Shown: positions 24,401-37,694 of the stretch, in pieces | How positions within the stretch are numbered: the first letter of the stretch is position 1 | How the letters are laid out: every line of letters begins with the position of its first letter | DNA from: Amaranthus tricolor | Taxonomy: Eukaryota > Streptophyta > Magnoliopsida > Caryophyllales > Amaranthaceae | NCBI RefSeq assembly: GCF_026212465.1 | Contig: NC_080051.1 | Location: 17,430,959-17,494,958, forward strand | DNA length: 64,000 nt | Reading direction: 5' to 3' | The notes under the pieces: model-generated | Databases searched by the model: none | Seen by the model: the letters and a program-made list of their open reading frames with translations, nothing else | What the model was told of the DNA's origin: nothing | Made by a program: the position numbers and the translations under genes

Positions 24401-27400
24401 AATCAATCAAAGAATCGGAGATTAATATATTATTTTTTTCCACATGCTTATGAAATCTCAAACTAAATTTCTGGATCAAAACAATAATCCAACACCCATA
24501 TCATCTTTCAGCATTTTCCATCAAAACAACAAGAATCATTATAATTTACCAATTGAACACCGTCAATCATATTAAAATTCAGATTTTATTAATCTCTATA
24601 AACAAAAGTTTTCATGTGTAAAAGCTAATTCAATTGATTGGTCAAAGCATATGCAAACAACAAAATTCTTTACTTTAGATTTGTCCCAAAATCACACAAA
24701 CGAAACCCCTACCAAATTCCCTAACACACAACACGTTTTCCCAAAACAACACTTTAATTGGAAATAGATTAATCCAAAATAATATAAACAATTGCATAGA
24801 AAAAGAAATCGAAGATTCAATGTACATACAACAAAGAAAATCGGATGAACAAGACCTGAAACCAAGAGCACACAAAGCAACCCTTCTCTTCTCTTAGGCC
24901 AAAACCTGCAAGCAAAATGCCACTAAAATATTTTTATTTTCTTGCCTCTTTGATTTCAAATCACATATTATGTCATTAAGGGAGAATTTTGTTGATTTAT
25001 TCTTCCTTAATTTCATAGGTTACATTATTTTAAAATTCCACCCCCCCTTCTTTTGTTGAACGACCATCAAGGTGAAAGATGGTCAACATTATTCATTTAT
25101 TTTTTGTTTAACAATCAAATCTTCGATAGGAAAACAAAAAGAAAACCGATAATACAGCAACACAAATTTCTTCTTGATAAAACTTATTCTTTGGAAAACA
25201 AACTTTTGTTCATAAAAAAACTTTTCTAAAATCATATAAACATATTATGTTTTCATATCAAAAATAATTAACATAATATAATTTTTAAACGAAAATTCGA
25301 AGCAAGAATCAATGGGGTATAACAACTAATAAATAGCCCTTGGCGAAGCTAAGCTTTGTTTTTTATTTTCAAAAATTTGTGGTTCTAACGTTAATTGTAG
25401 CTCTGTGCACAAAAACCAATTTTGTTCTAGACTACTATTTAGTTGATCCTTAAGCAAGACACAACTAAGCATTGTTTTTGATTCTACAATTGTGTAATCC
25501 TTGCTTTGTGCAGTATTCCTGTGATTTGACAATCGTTCATAAAATACATGTAACAAATATCTGTTTGCTAGCTAAGTGTATCATAGCTCTTTATGTAAAA
25601 TAAGTCACCATTCACCGTGCAAATCTATAAGCTTACCTGCTAGGCTGCTATGTTAGCCAACCGTTCATCTTCACCTTAGTAGTTATGTCTGTTGTATTAT
25701 GACTGGGGAACAATATGGTGTGGACATCTTTGCACTTTTTTAAGATCTTAGCTGGTTGTGTTTGTGCTACAGGGGGGCAATGTTATGTCTGTTCTAAAAC
25801 CATCAATATTGGGTTGGATTGGGGTAGGATCAGAAGCAACCTTTTGTTTTTCACAAGTTGTGTGCATTTGACCCTTGAAACACTTACCCTACCTAAGTGG
25901 AAGCTACTAATGACATCGGGCTAATGGAATGTTGTAACTTAACTAACATATAATAGGTAGAATATATAGTACTTAAATTATCATCATCGTTATCGTACCC
26001 CGTGTTTCCCGCTCATAGAAATTATGCTCGGGCTCTGGGAAGGGATTGAAGATGACAACTCATAATGTGGACAAAGAGCTCCTCGTCTCGTGACAGACAC
26101 CCAGATATTGAGATTCCTACAATGAGAGAGAGTACGTGAGGTTTGAGTGACCCACAAGCCTGCATCTAACAACACAAGCTGGACCATTAGCATTAAAAAT
26201 AATGAAAATAGATAAATATATAAATAAGTATATGAGTGATCATCAAAAAAGGCACAAAATAAGAACAAAAACAGCTAAGAAAAGTATCAGTAGTCTAATA
26301 CATGAATTAGCTCCTCTGACTACCCTTATCCTAGCTAGGTCTTTAGAGAGGTGTAATTCATATAAGTTTCTTTTGATTCCCCCTTACGTTCTCTTAGGTC
26401 ATCCTCAACTTCTCTTACCCTCTACTATGATACTTTCGATCTTTCTCACACGAGCGTCCATTGTTTTTCTCTACACATACCCAAATCATTTCAATCTATT
26501 TTCGCGCAACTTTGTCGAAAGAGGGGCAACTCCTAACTTTTCTCTAAACTTTTGATTCCTAATTCTATCTATCATTGTAACGAATAAAATTTAATTTTGC
26601 TCAATTTTCATAGGGTATCATATTCTAATAGATTTGGTGTTAAATTTTGGGCGTGGTCATACTTGAGATTGTTTGATTTGGTTTGGGTTCTGGATCATTT
26701 AGTGTCATTTAGGGTCATCATATTCAGATAGGCTGTTCTATTTTAGATGCATTGTGTTATCCTAACTTGTAAAAATTAGTTTAAGTGAAATAAATTTAGT
26801 TCAATAAAAATAAGTTAATGAGAAAATGAGTGGAGCTCAGCAAAAAATGTCAACATTCAACCAAAATTATTTGAAAGTATGTACTCCCTCCATGTCGGCA
26901 CAAATGTCCCCTTCCACTCCAGCAAAAATATTAAGAAAATGTAAGTTAAATGATAAAAATTGAAGTTGGGAATTTTTGTGGGGCTCACAAAAAATAGTTT
27001 TCTAAATAGGAAAAAACTGACCCAATAAGGCAACAGGTTGCTTGTGATGAGATGGAGGGAGTACAAAACTGATTTAAAATCCCAAGGCTGTGCCCGAGAG
27101 TCATAGTTATCCTATAATCCCTAGTTTCTTCCCCTTCCCGTTTTATAATATGTAGAATCCTTATCATATTTACATGTTAAAACAATGTTTCATATCTGCT
27201 AGAACAATCTATTATTTGCTATGCTGGCAAGTTGCTATGTTTACAAAGATTTTCTGGTTTTAATAATGTTTAAGTCTCAACTTAATGAATACTCATTATG
27301 TGGTCATGACTCGTGAATCATGTTGTCCCAAGTCTTGGTTATGTCTGATTGTTCACTTGCTGATCCACCTATGCAGATGTTCAAAGGCCAAATCAAGAAG

Positions 27401-29377
27401 ATGTGTTTATGGAGGAAGACGAAGCACCAAAAGTATCTGAGGAGATAAAGGATGAGACTGGTGGTTGGACAGAGGTTGTGGATTCTGGTAAAGAAGAACA
27501 GACCCAGAGTGAAAATAAAGAGGATGTTGTTCCCGATGAAACACTTCATGAAATTCCTGTTGGGAAAGGTTTGTCTGGTGCACTTAAGTTGCTTAAAGAT
27601 CGAGGCACACTTAAAGAAACTATTGAATGGGGTGGAAGAAATATGGACAAGAAAAAGAGTAAGCTGGTTGGCATCATTGATGATGGACCTAAAGAGATAC
27701 ATATGGACAAAAAAAAGGGTAAGCTCGTTGATGAAGCCCCTAAGGAGATACATTTGGAGAGGTTGGATGAATTTGGAAGAATTGTAAGTAATTTCTCTTC
27801 CTTCATTAGTACTTTGGTACTATATATGTGGCAATATGTATGTATGATGTTTTGAATCGGACCTTTTGAATATTTGTTTTCAACTTTTTGTGCAAATCAA
27901 GAAATTAGCTGTGTATGAGACTATGAGTGGAATTTATAGTGCACGGCACCTTTGAGAATTTGTCTTTATATCTTCAGTTGTTATTGGTGTGCATTTAGCA
28001 ATTTCCTGTTTTTGTTTTAGTGTGTACGCCTCTATTAAAAGGTACTCCTAAAATTTGTGTTCAGTCCCTATTATTTAATTTTCCTTTTCTTACAGATGAC
28101 TCCAAAACAAGCTTTTCGGTTGCTTTCTCACAAGTTTCATGGAAAAGGACCTGGTAAAATGAAACAGGAAAAGCGAATGAAACAATACCATGATGAACTG
28201 AAAATGAAGCAAATGACATCTTCACAGTCAGCAGAAAGAATGAGAGAGGCACAAGCTCAATTAAAAACTCCGTATCTTGTTTTAAGTGGGCATGTTAAAC
28301 CTGGGTAAGAAACTAAAATATTATATCGATTTTTCTGTAAATCAAGGTCTCTTGTGGTACTGACTTTGTATTTTGATGCCTTCAGGCAAACGAGTGATCC
28401 TAGGAGTGGCTTTGCAACTGTGGAGAAAGAAGTACCTGGAAGCTTGACACCTATGCTTGGTGATAAGAAGGTTTTCCCCCATTTTGTAAAAATATATTCA
28501 ATTTTACGTAATTAATGCATCAGATCTCCGTCATTTAATGAAAAGTCAAGTGCATTGACGCTTGTGACTGTGAGGCTGTGACCATTGAGTATCTAGTCAA
28601 TCTACTCAGTATCCTGTTTCCCTTCCATTATATATAAGCTCAATTGGATAGTTAGAATTTGGCGTCTTGTTGGCTTGTTGCCTTTACCCATTGCGATGGA
28701 TATTGTACATATGCGAGTGACTTCATGACATGTCTGGGTCATAATTTTGTTTAGGCTTCACACACAAATTGTGTTCAGGTGTTGCTACAATTCATTTGCA
28801 AGTTCTTTTATCAATTAAAATACTTGCATCCTCTTTCACCTTAAATTGAAGAGGATGCAAGTATTTTAATTGAAGTCCTCAGTGTCCTAAAAAATTCGGG
28901 TGTTATATTTTGCTTTCACTTTAACATATAGTGCCTTATACTTCTTTTTGAAGTGTTAACGCACAAACAAGATGAAGTTATTGGTACTCTCTCTATCCCT
29001 AAGAGATTGCCACAATTTTTATTTTCAACTGTCTTTTTTATTTTGCAATTTTTATTTTAGGTAATGTTCCCACCACTTTCTTTAATTCTTATCAACATAT
29101 CTTTCATTTTCTTTCACCTTTAATCGTACCATAAAATTTAATGAAATATAACTTTTTCTTAACAATTGTGCCATTACATATTGCAATATCTTGGGGACTG
29201 AGGGAATAACATGGATTCTACCTCATTGTGTTTTCTGCATATATATACTGTTCATCTTTGTCTTTGTGCGTGTTAATTCTAAGTTGAATTGCACTTTTCC
29301 AGGTTGAACATTTCTTGGGAATCAAGCGGAAAGCTGAGGCTGGATCCTCAGGCATACCAAAGAAACCGAAAACCTGA
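18412..29377 (+). CDS. DOT2: SART-1 family protein DOT2, U4/U6.U5 tri-snRNP splicing factor
   Basis: Homologue of human SART1, yeast Snu66 and Arabidopsis DOT2/MDF, a tri-snRNP protein needed for spliceosome activation in the nucleus. Twelve coding exons were placed by frame and GT/AG sites: 18412-19343, 19526-19667, 19771-19825, 19924-20037, 20320-20416, 20934-21000, 21130-21189, 21326-21938, 27377-27783, 28096-28304, 28386-28470 and 29303-29377. The sum is 2856 bases, giving 951 residues in one frame. Residues 1 to about 300 are an extreme Lys/Arg/Asp/Glu-rich (KD, RD, RE) region. Conserved SART-1 blocks follow: LSWVSKSRKLEERKNAE (exon 2), LAGVKVLHGVDKVLEGG (exon 4), YYTPEEMLKFRKPKKKK and SIGLGASDLGSRSDS (exon 8), GLSGALKLLKDRGTLKETIE (exon 9), MTPKQAFRLLSHKFHGKGPG (exon 10), and HFLGIKRKAEAG near the C terminus. 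It is somewhat longer than Arabidopsis DOT2, partly through the N-terminal region and a duplicated piece in exon 9. No frame break was seen. Confidence 0.93.
23545..24235 (-). pseudogene. RTE-type LINE 3' fragment, copy 2 (in DOT2 intron 8)
   Basis: The minus-strand frame 23979-24218 contains MRMLRWICGHTMMDRIKN and ELRERLEVALLSAKVREN, the same protein region as the copy at 8410-9400 but better preserved. Downstream on the minus strand, the non-coding tail matches that copy in order (TTGCGGGAGTT, AAGTGTCTTC, CACCCTTCTCTTT, ATACTGGTTGATGACT-like). Stops break the frame. It is antisense to the host gene. Confidence 0.75.
25985..26590 (-). pseudogene. RTE-type LINE 3' fragment, copy 3 (in DOT2 intron 8)
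   Basis: On the minus strand it begins in the MIDRIRNQ-like segment near 26580 and continues through GTTGCCCCTCTTTCGAC, matching copies 1 and 2. It is more diverged. It ends with CTATGAGCGGGAAACACG and a short GATGATGAT tail near 25980, a plausible true 3' end, since RTE elements often end in short tandem repeats. Confidence 0.6.
26884..27061. mobile_element. Stowaway MITE (in DOT2 intron 8)
   Basis: The ends are CTCCCTCCATGTC and GATGGAGGGAG, flanked on both sides by TA (26882-26883 and 27062-27063). CTCCCTCC ends with a TA target are diagnostic of Stowaway, a Tc1/Mariner-derived MITE. It is 178 bp with no coding capacity. Confidence 0.85.
27643..27753 (+). repeat. In-frame tandem duplication inside DOT2 exon 9
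   Basis: Unit 1 (27643-27702, 60 bases) and unit 2 (27703-27753, 51 bases) both begin ATGGACAA and end with the codons for PKEIH. They encode MDKKKSKLVGIIDDGPKEIH and MDKKKGKLVDEAPKEIH. The frame is kept. Confidence 0.85.
28811..28873 (+). repeat. Perfect 25-bp inverted repeat (hairpin) in DOT2 intron 11
   Basis: The left arm 28811-28835 and right arm 28849-28873 are exact reverse complements, separated by the 13-base loop TCACCTTAAATTG. The DOT2 pre-mRNA would fold here into a strong stem. Confidence 0.9.
28987..29206. mobile_element. Diverged Stowaway-like MITE (in DOT2 intron 11)
   Basis: The inverted ends CTCTCTCTATCCCTAAGAG and its counterpart near 29185-29206 (CTTGGGGACTGAGGGAA) are flanked by TA on both sides (28985-28986 and 29207-29208). 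The paired GATTGC/GCAATATC words confirm the inverted repeat. Confidence 0.65.
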
Positions 29378-30280
29378 TACGATGTCCAATGATTGAAGAA
29401 CTGGATTTTCCACTTGGGAATTTTTTCAAATCTGGAAAGCCCCTTTTACCTGCACTGTGAGGTGAGAGATTTTGCTCATGTACTGAATATTGTATAGAAG
29501 TAAAAGTCGCTGCTGGATGATCGACTTTTGACCTAAGTTTTGAACTGTTTTGTGTTAATTGGTTCGATAATACTATATTTTTAATTTATTCTGTTTCAGT
29601 AGGTAATATAGAGCAAAGCATGTGGAAGTGGTAGTAAGCTTAAATTCTCCATTCAGATCCTTTGTCTTGATGCACAAATTTCATCAGATATTACTTATTA
29701 GCATCCTATGATTGCAAATTCTTTTGTCATTCCAATTTTGTGTTTGTCTTTTATTATTATTATTATTATTATTATTGTTATTATTATTATTGTTATAATT
29801 ATATCTTTTTACCTTTTGTTTATAAGATTTTGTAATGCTTCTCATTGTGATCTACTCATATGCTGCCTTTTCTACGATACGACGATATTTACATCTTTAC
29901 ATTTCATATACTGTTCAACTGGTGTCTTTTTATGTGCTTTGTGCGTCAAAATTTGGCTGCGACCCAGTGAACCGCTGATTTTGGGTTGAATCGGGTCAAA
30001 ATTTGACAAGTTTATTTAAATACGTTATACGGCATGCTTCACTTTTTATAACTTTACTCGAATCTACAAATTTGAGATTTGGTGAACCAAATTATAGGCA
30101 GTTCATGTTTTTGCACGTAATGGGTATATTTGTACTTTTGAATTTTACTCCATCTATTTTTTAAAAGTTTGCTCTATTTTCTTGAAGTACATTTTTAATG
30201 AATTGTTTATAATGAAAATGAAAATGAAATAAAATTACATTAAAAAACTCTCTGAACAAGAGAAGAAAAAAGGAAATGTT
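29378..30280. other. DOT2 3' region and intergenic DNA
   Basis: The first few hundred bases are probably DOT2 3' UTR. No clear polyadenylation signal was fixed. A (TTA)n run lies at about 29750-29800. No other gene was recognised. Confidence 0.4.
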
Positions 30281-30283
30281 ATA

Positions 30284-30597
30284 CTTCCTCCGTTTCATTG
30301 CTACATTTGCATGGGCACGAGAATTAAGATAAGTGATTGACCTATATTGTAGCTAATTGTTTACTTTATAGAGTATAATATTTTATTATTGTTAATTGAA
30401 AAAGAAAAAGGAAAAATAGGTTATTAGGTTACTTTATAGAGTATAGTATAGTATTTTATTATAGAGTATAGAGTAGGATAAAAATAGAAGTAGGTAGAAC
30501 TTTAAATGATTGTTTTATTACTAAAAACGGAAATGTAGCAAGTAATATGAAATTGCCAAAAATAAAAAATGTAGCGGGTATTATGAAACGGAGGAAG
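30284..30597. mobile_element. Stowaway MITE
   Basis: The ends CTTCCTCCGTTTCAT and ATGAAACGGAGGAAG are perfect inverted repeats flanked by TA on both sides. The interior repeats TTTATAGAGTATA. It is 314 bp and non-coding. Confidence 0.9.
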
Positions 30598-30739
30598 TAA
30601 TACCTGTAACATTCTAGTAATCTCAAGTAATTCAGTTTTTCATAGTATCTAGGGCTATTGGCTACTTCAAATAGCCTAGTATTTCCTATTAATATTAATA
30701 AGCCTACTTAGTTTTAGATGCATGCATTTGATTATTCAT

Positions 30740-30889
<150 letters not shown>

Positions 30890-31137
30890 GATAGGAGTAG
30901 TCAACAAAACTATCTATTAATTTAGCAATGTCATGCGAGCTTTGCTTAAGTTAAAAATAGATGATCCTCTTATGCGTTTCATCTACTCCATATTTATTTT
31001 AATTTTATATGCTTCTTAGGATTTTTTTTAAAGATTTTTTTAAGGATATTTCTCAAGTTGAAGGATTCTTTTGCCACATTTTCGTTTATGGGTATAGATT
31101 GCCGTATTTCTTCTTTTTACAGATCTTGATCATAATT

Positions 31138-31180
31138 TTCTATGAGCGGGATACACTGAATACGATGATAATGAGGATCA
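31138..31180 (+). mobile_element. RTE LINE 3'-tail fragment, copy 4
   Basis: CTATGAGCGGGATACACTGA followed by ACGATGATAATGAGG matches the tail of copy 3 (near 25985-26025, opposite strand). Only the extreme 3' end is recognisable. Confidence 0.5.
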
Positions 31181-33879
<2,699 letters not shown>

Positions 33880-33880
33880 A

Positions 33881-34124
33881 AATAAGAAGGATTTTAAAAT
33901 GAGAAGGATAAGAAGGATTTTTTGTTAGTCACTATACATACAAAAAGGATACTATGTTAAAAATTAATAGCATTCTTCAGATTTATAATATTTTTTCTGT
34001 ATAAGATAGTGACTTTTACAATTAAGTGTTTTTGACTCAATCGTGACCTTAGATTTTTTTTTATCTTATTCAAAACAAGAGTGTAAAATATTTTTTATCT
34101 TTCTCATTTTAAATACCCTTCTTA
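33881..34124. mobile_element. TA-tract-associated MITE, copy 1
   Basis: The left end AATAAGAAGGATTTTAAAAT and the right end ATTTTAAATACCCTTCTTA are imperfect inverted repeats. The 244-bp body aligns along its whole length with 59681-59930. Shared words include TTAGTCACTATA, CATTCTTCAGATT and GATAGTGACTTTTACAATTA. Confidence 0.85.
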
Positions 34125-34599
34125 TTGAATTTTTAGATATCCTGTTTTGTAAATATTTCAATCCTAATCTTAATCGATATTCGATTTAAAAATCGGATAT
34201 CCAATACGAGTTATTTGATTTTTCAAAAAGGATATGTGGGATATTTTAATATCCCTAAAGATCTCCCGGCCAGCATTTCCGGCTATTGCCTTTTTTATGT
34301 TGGTTGCCCAATAACATGTAATTATCATTACTAAAATTGAAATTGTTTTATGTTACATATATAATCAATCATTTGACATGTATATTATAGTGGATGGTAT
34401 CAGCTTTGCACGATGTTTCCTAATTTAATTAGTTAACATCATTTTCAAAATTGAAGTATTAATTAAAGATGCTCAAACAAGATTAATACCTTGTGAGGTG
34501 ATAAACTACAATACTTGAAGTTAATGACAAACATATGCATCAAAGTTGGATCTAAAAACAAAATATCTTTGTAATACGACTTGTTTGAAGGATACAACA

Positions 34600-35975
34600 A
34601 TTTCAAACATTTGCAAAAAGTTGAAAGATAGATGAATAATTGAAAACCCTGATAATTTTTATGCTACTTAATCAGAAATGATAAAAATTTGTAAGTTTTG
34701 ATCTTAATAAAGTAAGGAAAATCAGAGAAATATAACTTGTCTTGAATCCATGTTCTATTTCTCTTATTTATAGAAAAAGAAGACTCTAATTCATCCAACT
34801 TATTTCAATGAATCAAAACAACACATTACATAGAAAAGAGTTTTTCATTTTAATGAATGTCCAACCATGGAAAAAAAACTAAAAAAACTATTTGACAAAT
34901 CACATCATGCACAAAAATGCCTGCCATGCGCAAAACTTCACTCTTGTCTTTCATGCATACACCATTTCTACAAATGCACAAAATTACAAGATACATCACA
35001 CAATTTAAGAGACAATCTAAAGAGATTACAATATCTTCCTACAAATATACCATTTCTACTAATTATGCACCTATCTAATTCAAGCATTAGTTTGTATCCT
35101 AATCAATTTTGGGTGCATACGTTTAACTATGTTCACTGTGGGCGAATTAGGATTTAAGTTAAGTTTTTTATCGTGTGCCCGGATACCCACCTTCATAAGG
35201 AGATGGATAGCCAATTGAGTGAGATTCATCTCTTCCTTTTTATATTTTAAAGAAGTTTTAACATCATCTTTTCATGTAAATGGTATTATGTTAATAGTAC
35301 TATGAACAACTAATATCTCATTCATATTTATTTTATGTTGCTCTAAGTTTTTATATATCCTTTGAGTTTCATAAAATTGATCCATAAAAGAGCGAGAATC
35401 AACAAAGCATAATTTATTAAAACTACATACAAGGAATTTTTTGCTAGAAACATCTTCCATAATGTATTTACCTTCAAGTGTGTCACGTAATTCCTTTGCA
35501 GACTCCCTGTATTGGTAGACATCAAACAACATATCACACATCCCATTTAGAATATGATCAATGATTTTTGAAGTCGTTATTGGAAATTTTCCTATAATAA
35601 TATTTCTCCCACTCAGTGCTTTGGGTAATTAAAAAATAGAACATTGTAATGAGAATAATATCAAGAATGATCAATAATTCGAAGTACTTAGGAAAAGTTA
35701 AAAGATAGATGAATTATTAAAGAACTTGAAAAATACATAAATTTTATTTTAGTTTAATTGATAAATAAAATAAGAAATTGTAAGTTTTGATCTTAAAGAA
35801 GTAAAGAAAAATCAAAGAAATTAATCTATCTTAAATTCATGTCGTATGTCTCTTATATAAAGAAAGAAGATAACAATTTATCTGGCTTATTTCAATTAAT
35901 CAATACTTTGACTCATGAATACAACACATTACTTAGAAAAAAGTCATTTTCATTTTAAAATTGTCCAAAAATGAT
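34600..35975 (-). mobile_element. Degraded Ty1/Copia remnant: gag fragment between diverged direct repeats
   Basis: Two diverged direct repeats (about 34615-34868 and 35695-35975) share TAAGTTTTGATCTTAA, the TCTTGAATCCATGT/TCTTAAATTCATGT pair, GGCTTATTTCAAT-like and AACACATTAC words. They may be old LTRs. Between them is a minus-strand gag piece. The internal polymerase part is missing. Ends and target duplication are not resolved. Confidence 0.5.
35255..35545 (-). pseudogene. Copia gag (UBN2-type) fragment
   Basis: The frame at 35272-35541 reads AKELRDTLEGKY, EDVSSKKFLVCSFNKL and SRSFMDQFYETQRIYKNLEQ, the characteristic order of Copia gag. Only about 90 residues remain, with no downstream protease, integrase or polymerase. 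Confidence 0.75.
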
Positions 35976-37694
35976 TAGCACCATTGATGAAAGTCACTCA
36001 TTGAAAGAAAAGAATTTAAAAATTGTAGATTGCACCACGCACAAAACTTGTTGTTTTGCGAATTTCTTGTCTTTTATGCTTACTTAAGTTTATTGAATGA
36101 GTATATTTAACATATAAAGTTTATATACTTTCTTGTATACTTAGATACGTTAAATATCCCACATCATGACCTAACAAGACTAAAAGAATTTAAAGATCTT
36201 TTAAAAGATAAAAGAAAAAAAAAATTCAAAAAGTAAAATTAGAGGATTCACCTCAAAAAAAAAAAAAAAATAGTATATATATAATACAATACATAAGCCA
36301 AAATCACTCAACGGTTAAAATTTGTGTGTAGGGCAATTACTACGCCCCATCCATACTCAAAATCTTGGGTTATTCTCCTTATCTCATCTATGCACCTTAT
36401 AGAGTCAATGGATGCTAGTTAACACTACTATGCCGGGAGACCACAATGTGTTGCCTAGCTGCCTACCAATTATTTTTTATCCTTTTGAATTTGCTATTAA
36501 AAATAATAATTATAAAAAGCAATATTACTTTTAATAACAAACTTAAAAATATACGAAAATTACTCTTATTTATTTCCATTAACTTTTTCATTTTCTGATA
36601 GAATATGAAAATGCTCTTTAATATAACAATATTTTAGCAAGTCTATTATATAGGATAATGTACACCAATCACTTTTTAGTTGATTATGTAAATTGCTTAG
36701 TCATACTAGGATACATGTGTAACTCATAGGAAATGGATACATGTTTAGCTCATAGGAATATTGACAATAATTAGCTTTTTAAAAGGCAGGATTCAAAATA
36801 ATAATATTAGGCAGGCTGAATAATCATTTATAGATATAAATATGTGTTTTTATATTCTATATTAAAGTTTCAATCAAATAACTTAGGCTATAATCTAGGT
36901 AATAATATCGGATCGAGCCTAAATTTCACTTTGTGTTTCTTAGATCATTTATTATGTCAATTGATCAAGACAAGGCTTAAAGCCTCCTAAATCATAAGAA
37001 TGAAGCCTAAAATAAAGTTTTCCCCCACATTAAAAAAACACAAATTATAAAAGCTTTATTAGTAATTACACTTCTTATTGTATATACTTTCTTCGTTTTT
37101 ACATATGACTTTTTATACAATTTAATGTGTTATTTTGATCATTTATATATTTTACTATGTAAATTTAATTACACTTAACTATATTTTTTCTTATATATTA
37201 ACTGTAATATATAAAATGAATTTGAGCAATTAATAATACTAATAACAGCTATGTGAAAAGTATTTCAGAACCAACAAGTAGAATTCTACCTTAACCCAAC
37301 TCAACCTCTTTAGCTTTTACCTTTGTTTCCTTTTGCTTTTTCAAAATTACTTGTCAAAATCATCAAATTATTCTGTTTCCTCTTTTCAGTCAACAAATGA
37401 TTTGTCCATATGCTAATTGGTTCCTCTTTTTTGACTGTTTAACTTTGTTTTTTTTTTTTTTTTACAATTTATTTTCTTCACTCTCCTTCCCACACTCTAT
37501 GTTGTTCTTGTTCCTCTTCTCAGAAGAAGGGCTAAAATCTGTTCCTTCACCTCTTTTTGTTCAATAAAGAAAAGCCAAGAAAGAAATGACAGATCTTCTC
37601 CTCTTCCTATTGAATCATTGAGGTGACCATTCCATGCATTTTGTACTATTCTTCTAATAATCTTCAATTTCATTATCACTCTTCTTTTGCTGTA
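35976..37694. other. Intergenic and promoter region before the gene at 37695
   Basis: AT-rich with no gene recognised to about 37440. The last 250 bases have CT-rich stretches and a poly-T run (37450-37464) typical of a plant leader. Confidence 0.4.

Larger units (their letters stand above)
21939..27376 (+). other. Giant intron 8 (5.4 kb) of DOT2, transposon-rich
   Basis: The donor is GAAG|GTAAGT at 21938/21939 and the acceptor is TATGCAG at 27370-27376. Both join the frame correctly. The other introns between coding exons range from 81 to 832 bases. This one holds two antisense RTE LINE fragments (23545-24235, 25985-26590), a Stowaway MITE (26884-27061), and a GGGAACGGGAAC-like stretch near 22147-22170. 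The remaining parts, 22180-23540 and 24240-25980, show no gene. Confidence 0.85.

Noticed and set aside
27304..27753. 149-codon minus-strand frame
   Set aside because: Antisense to DOT2 exon 9.
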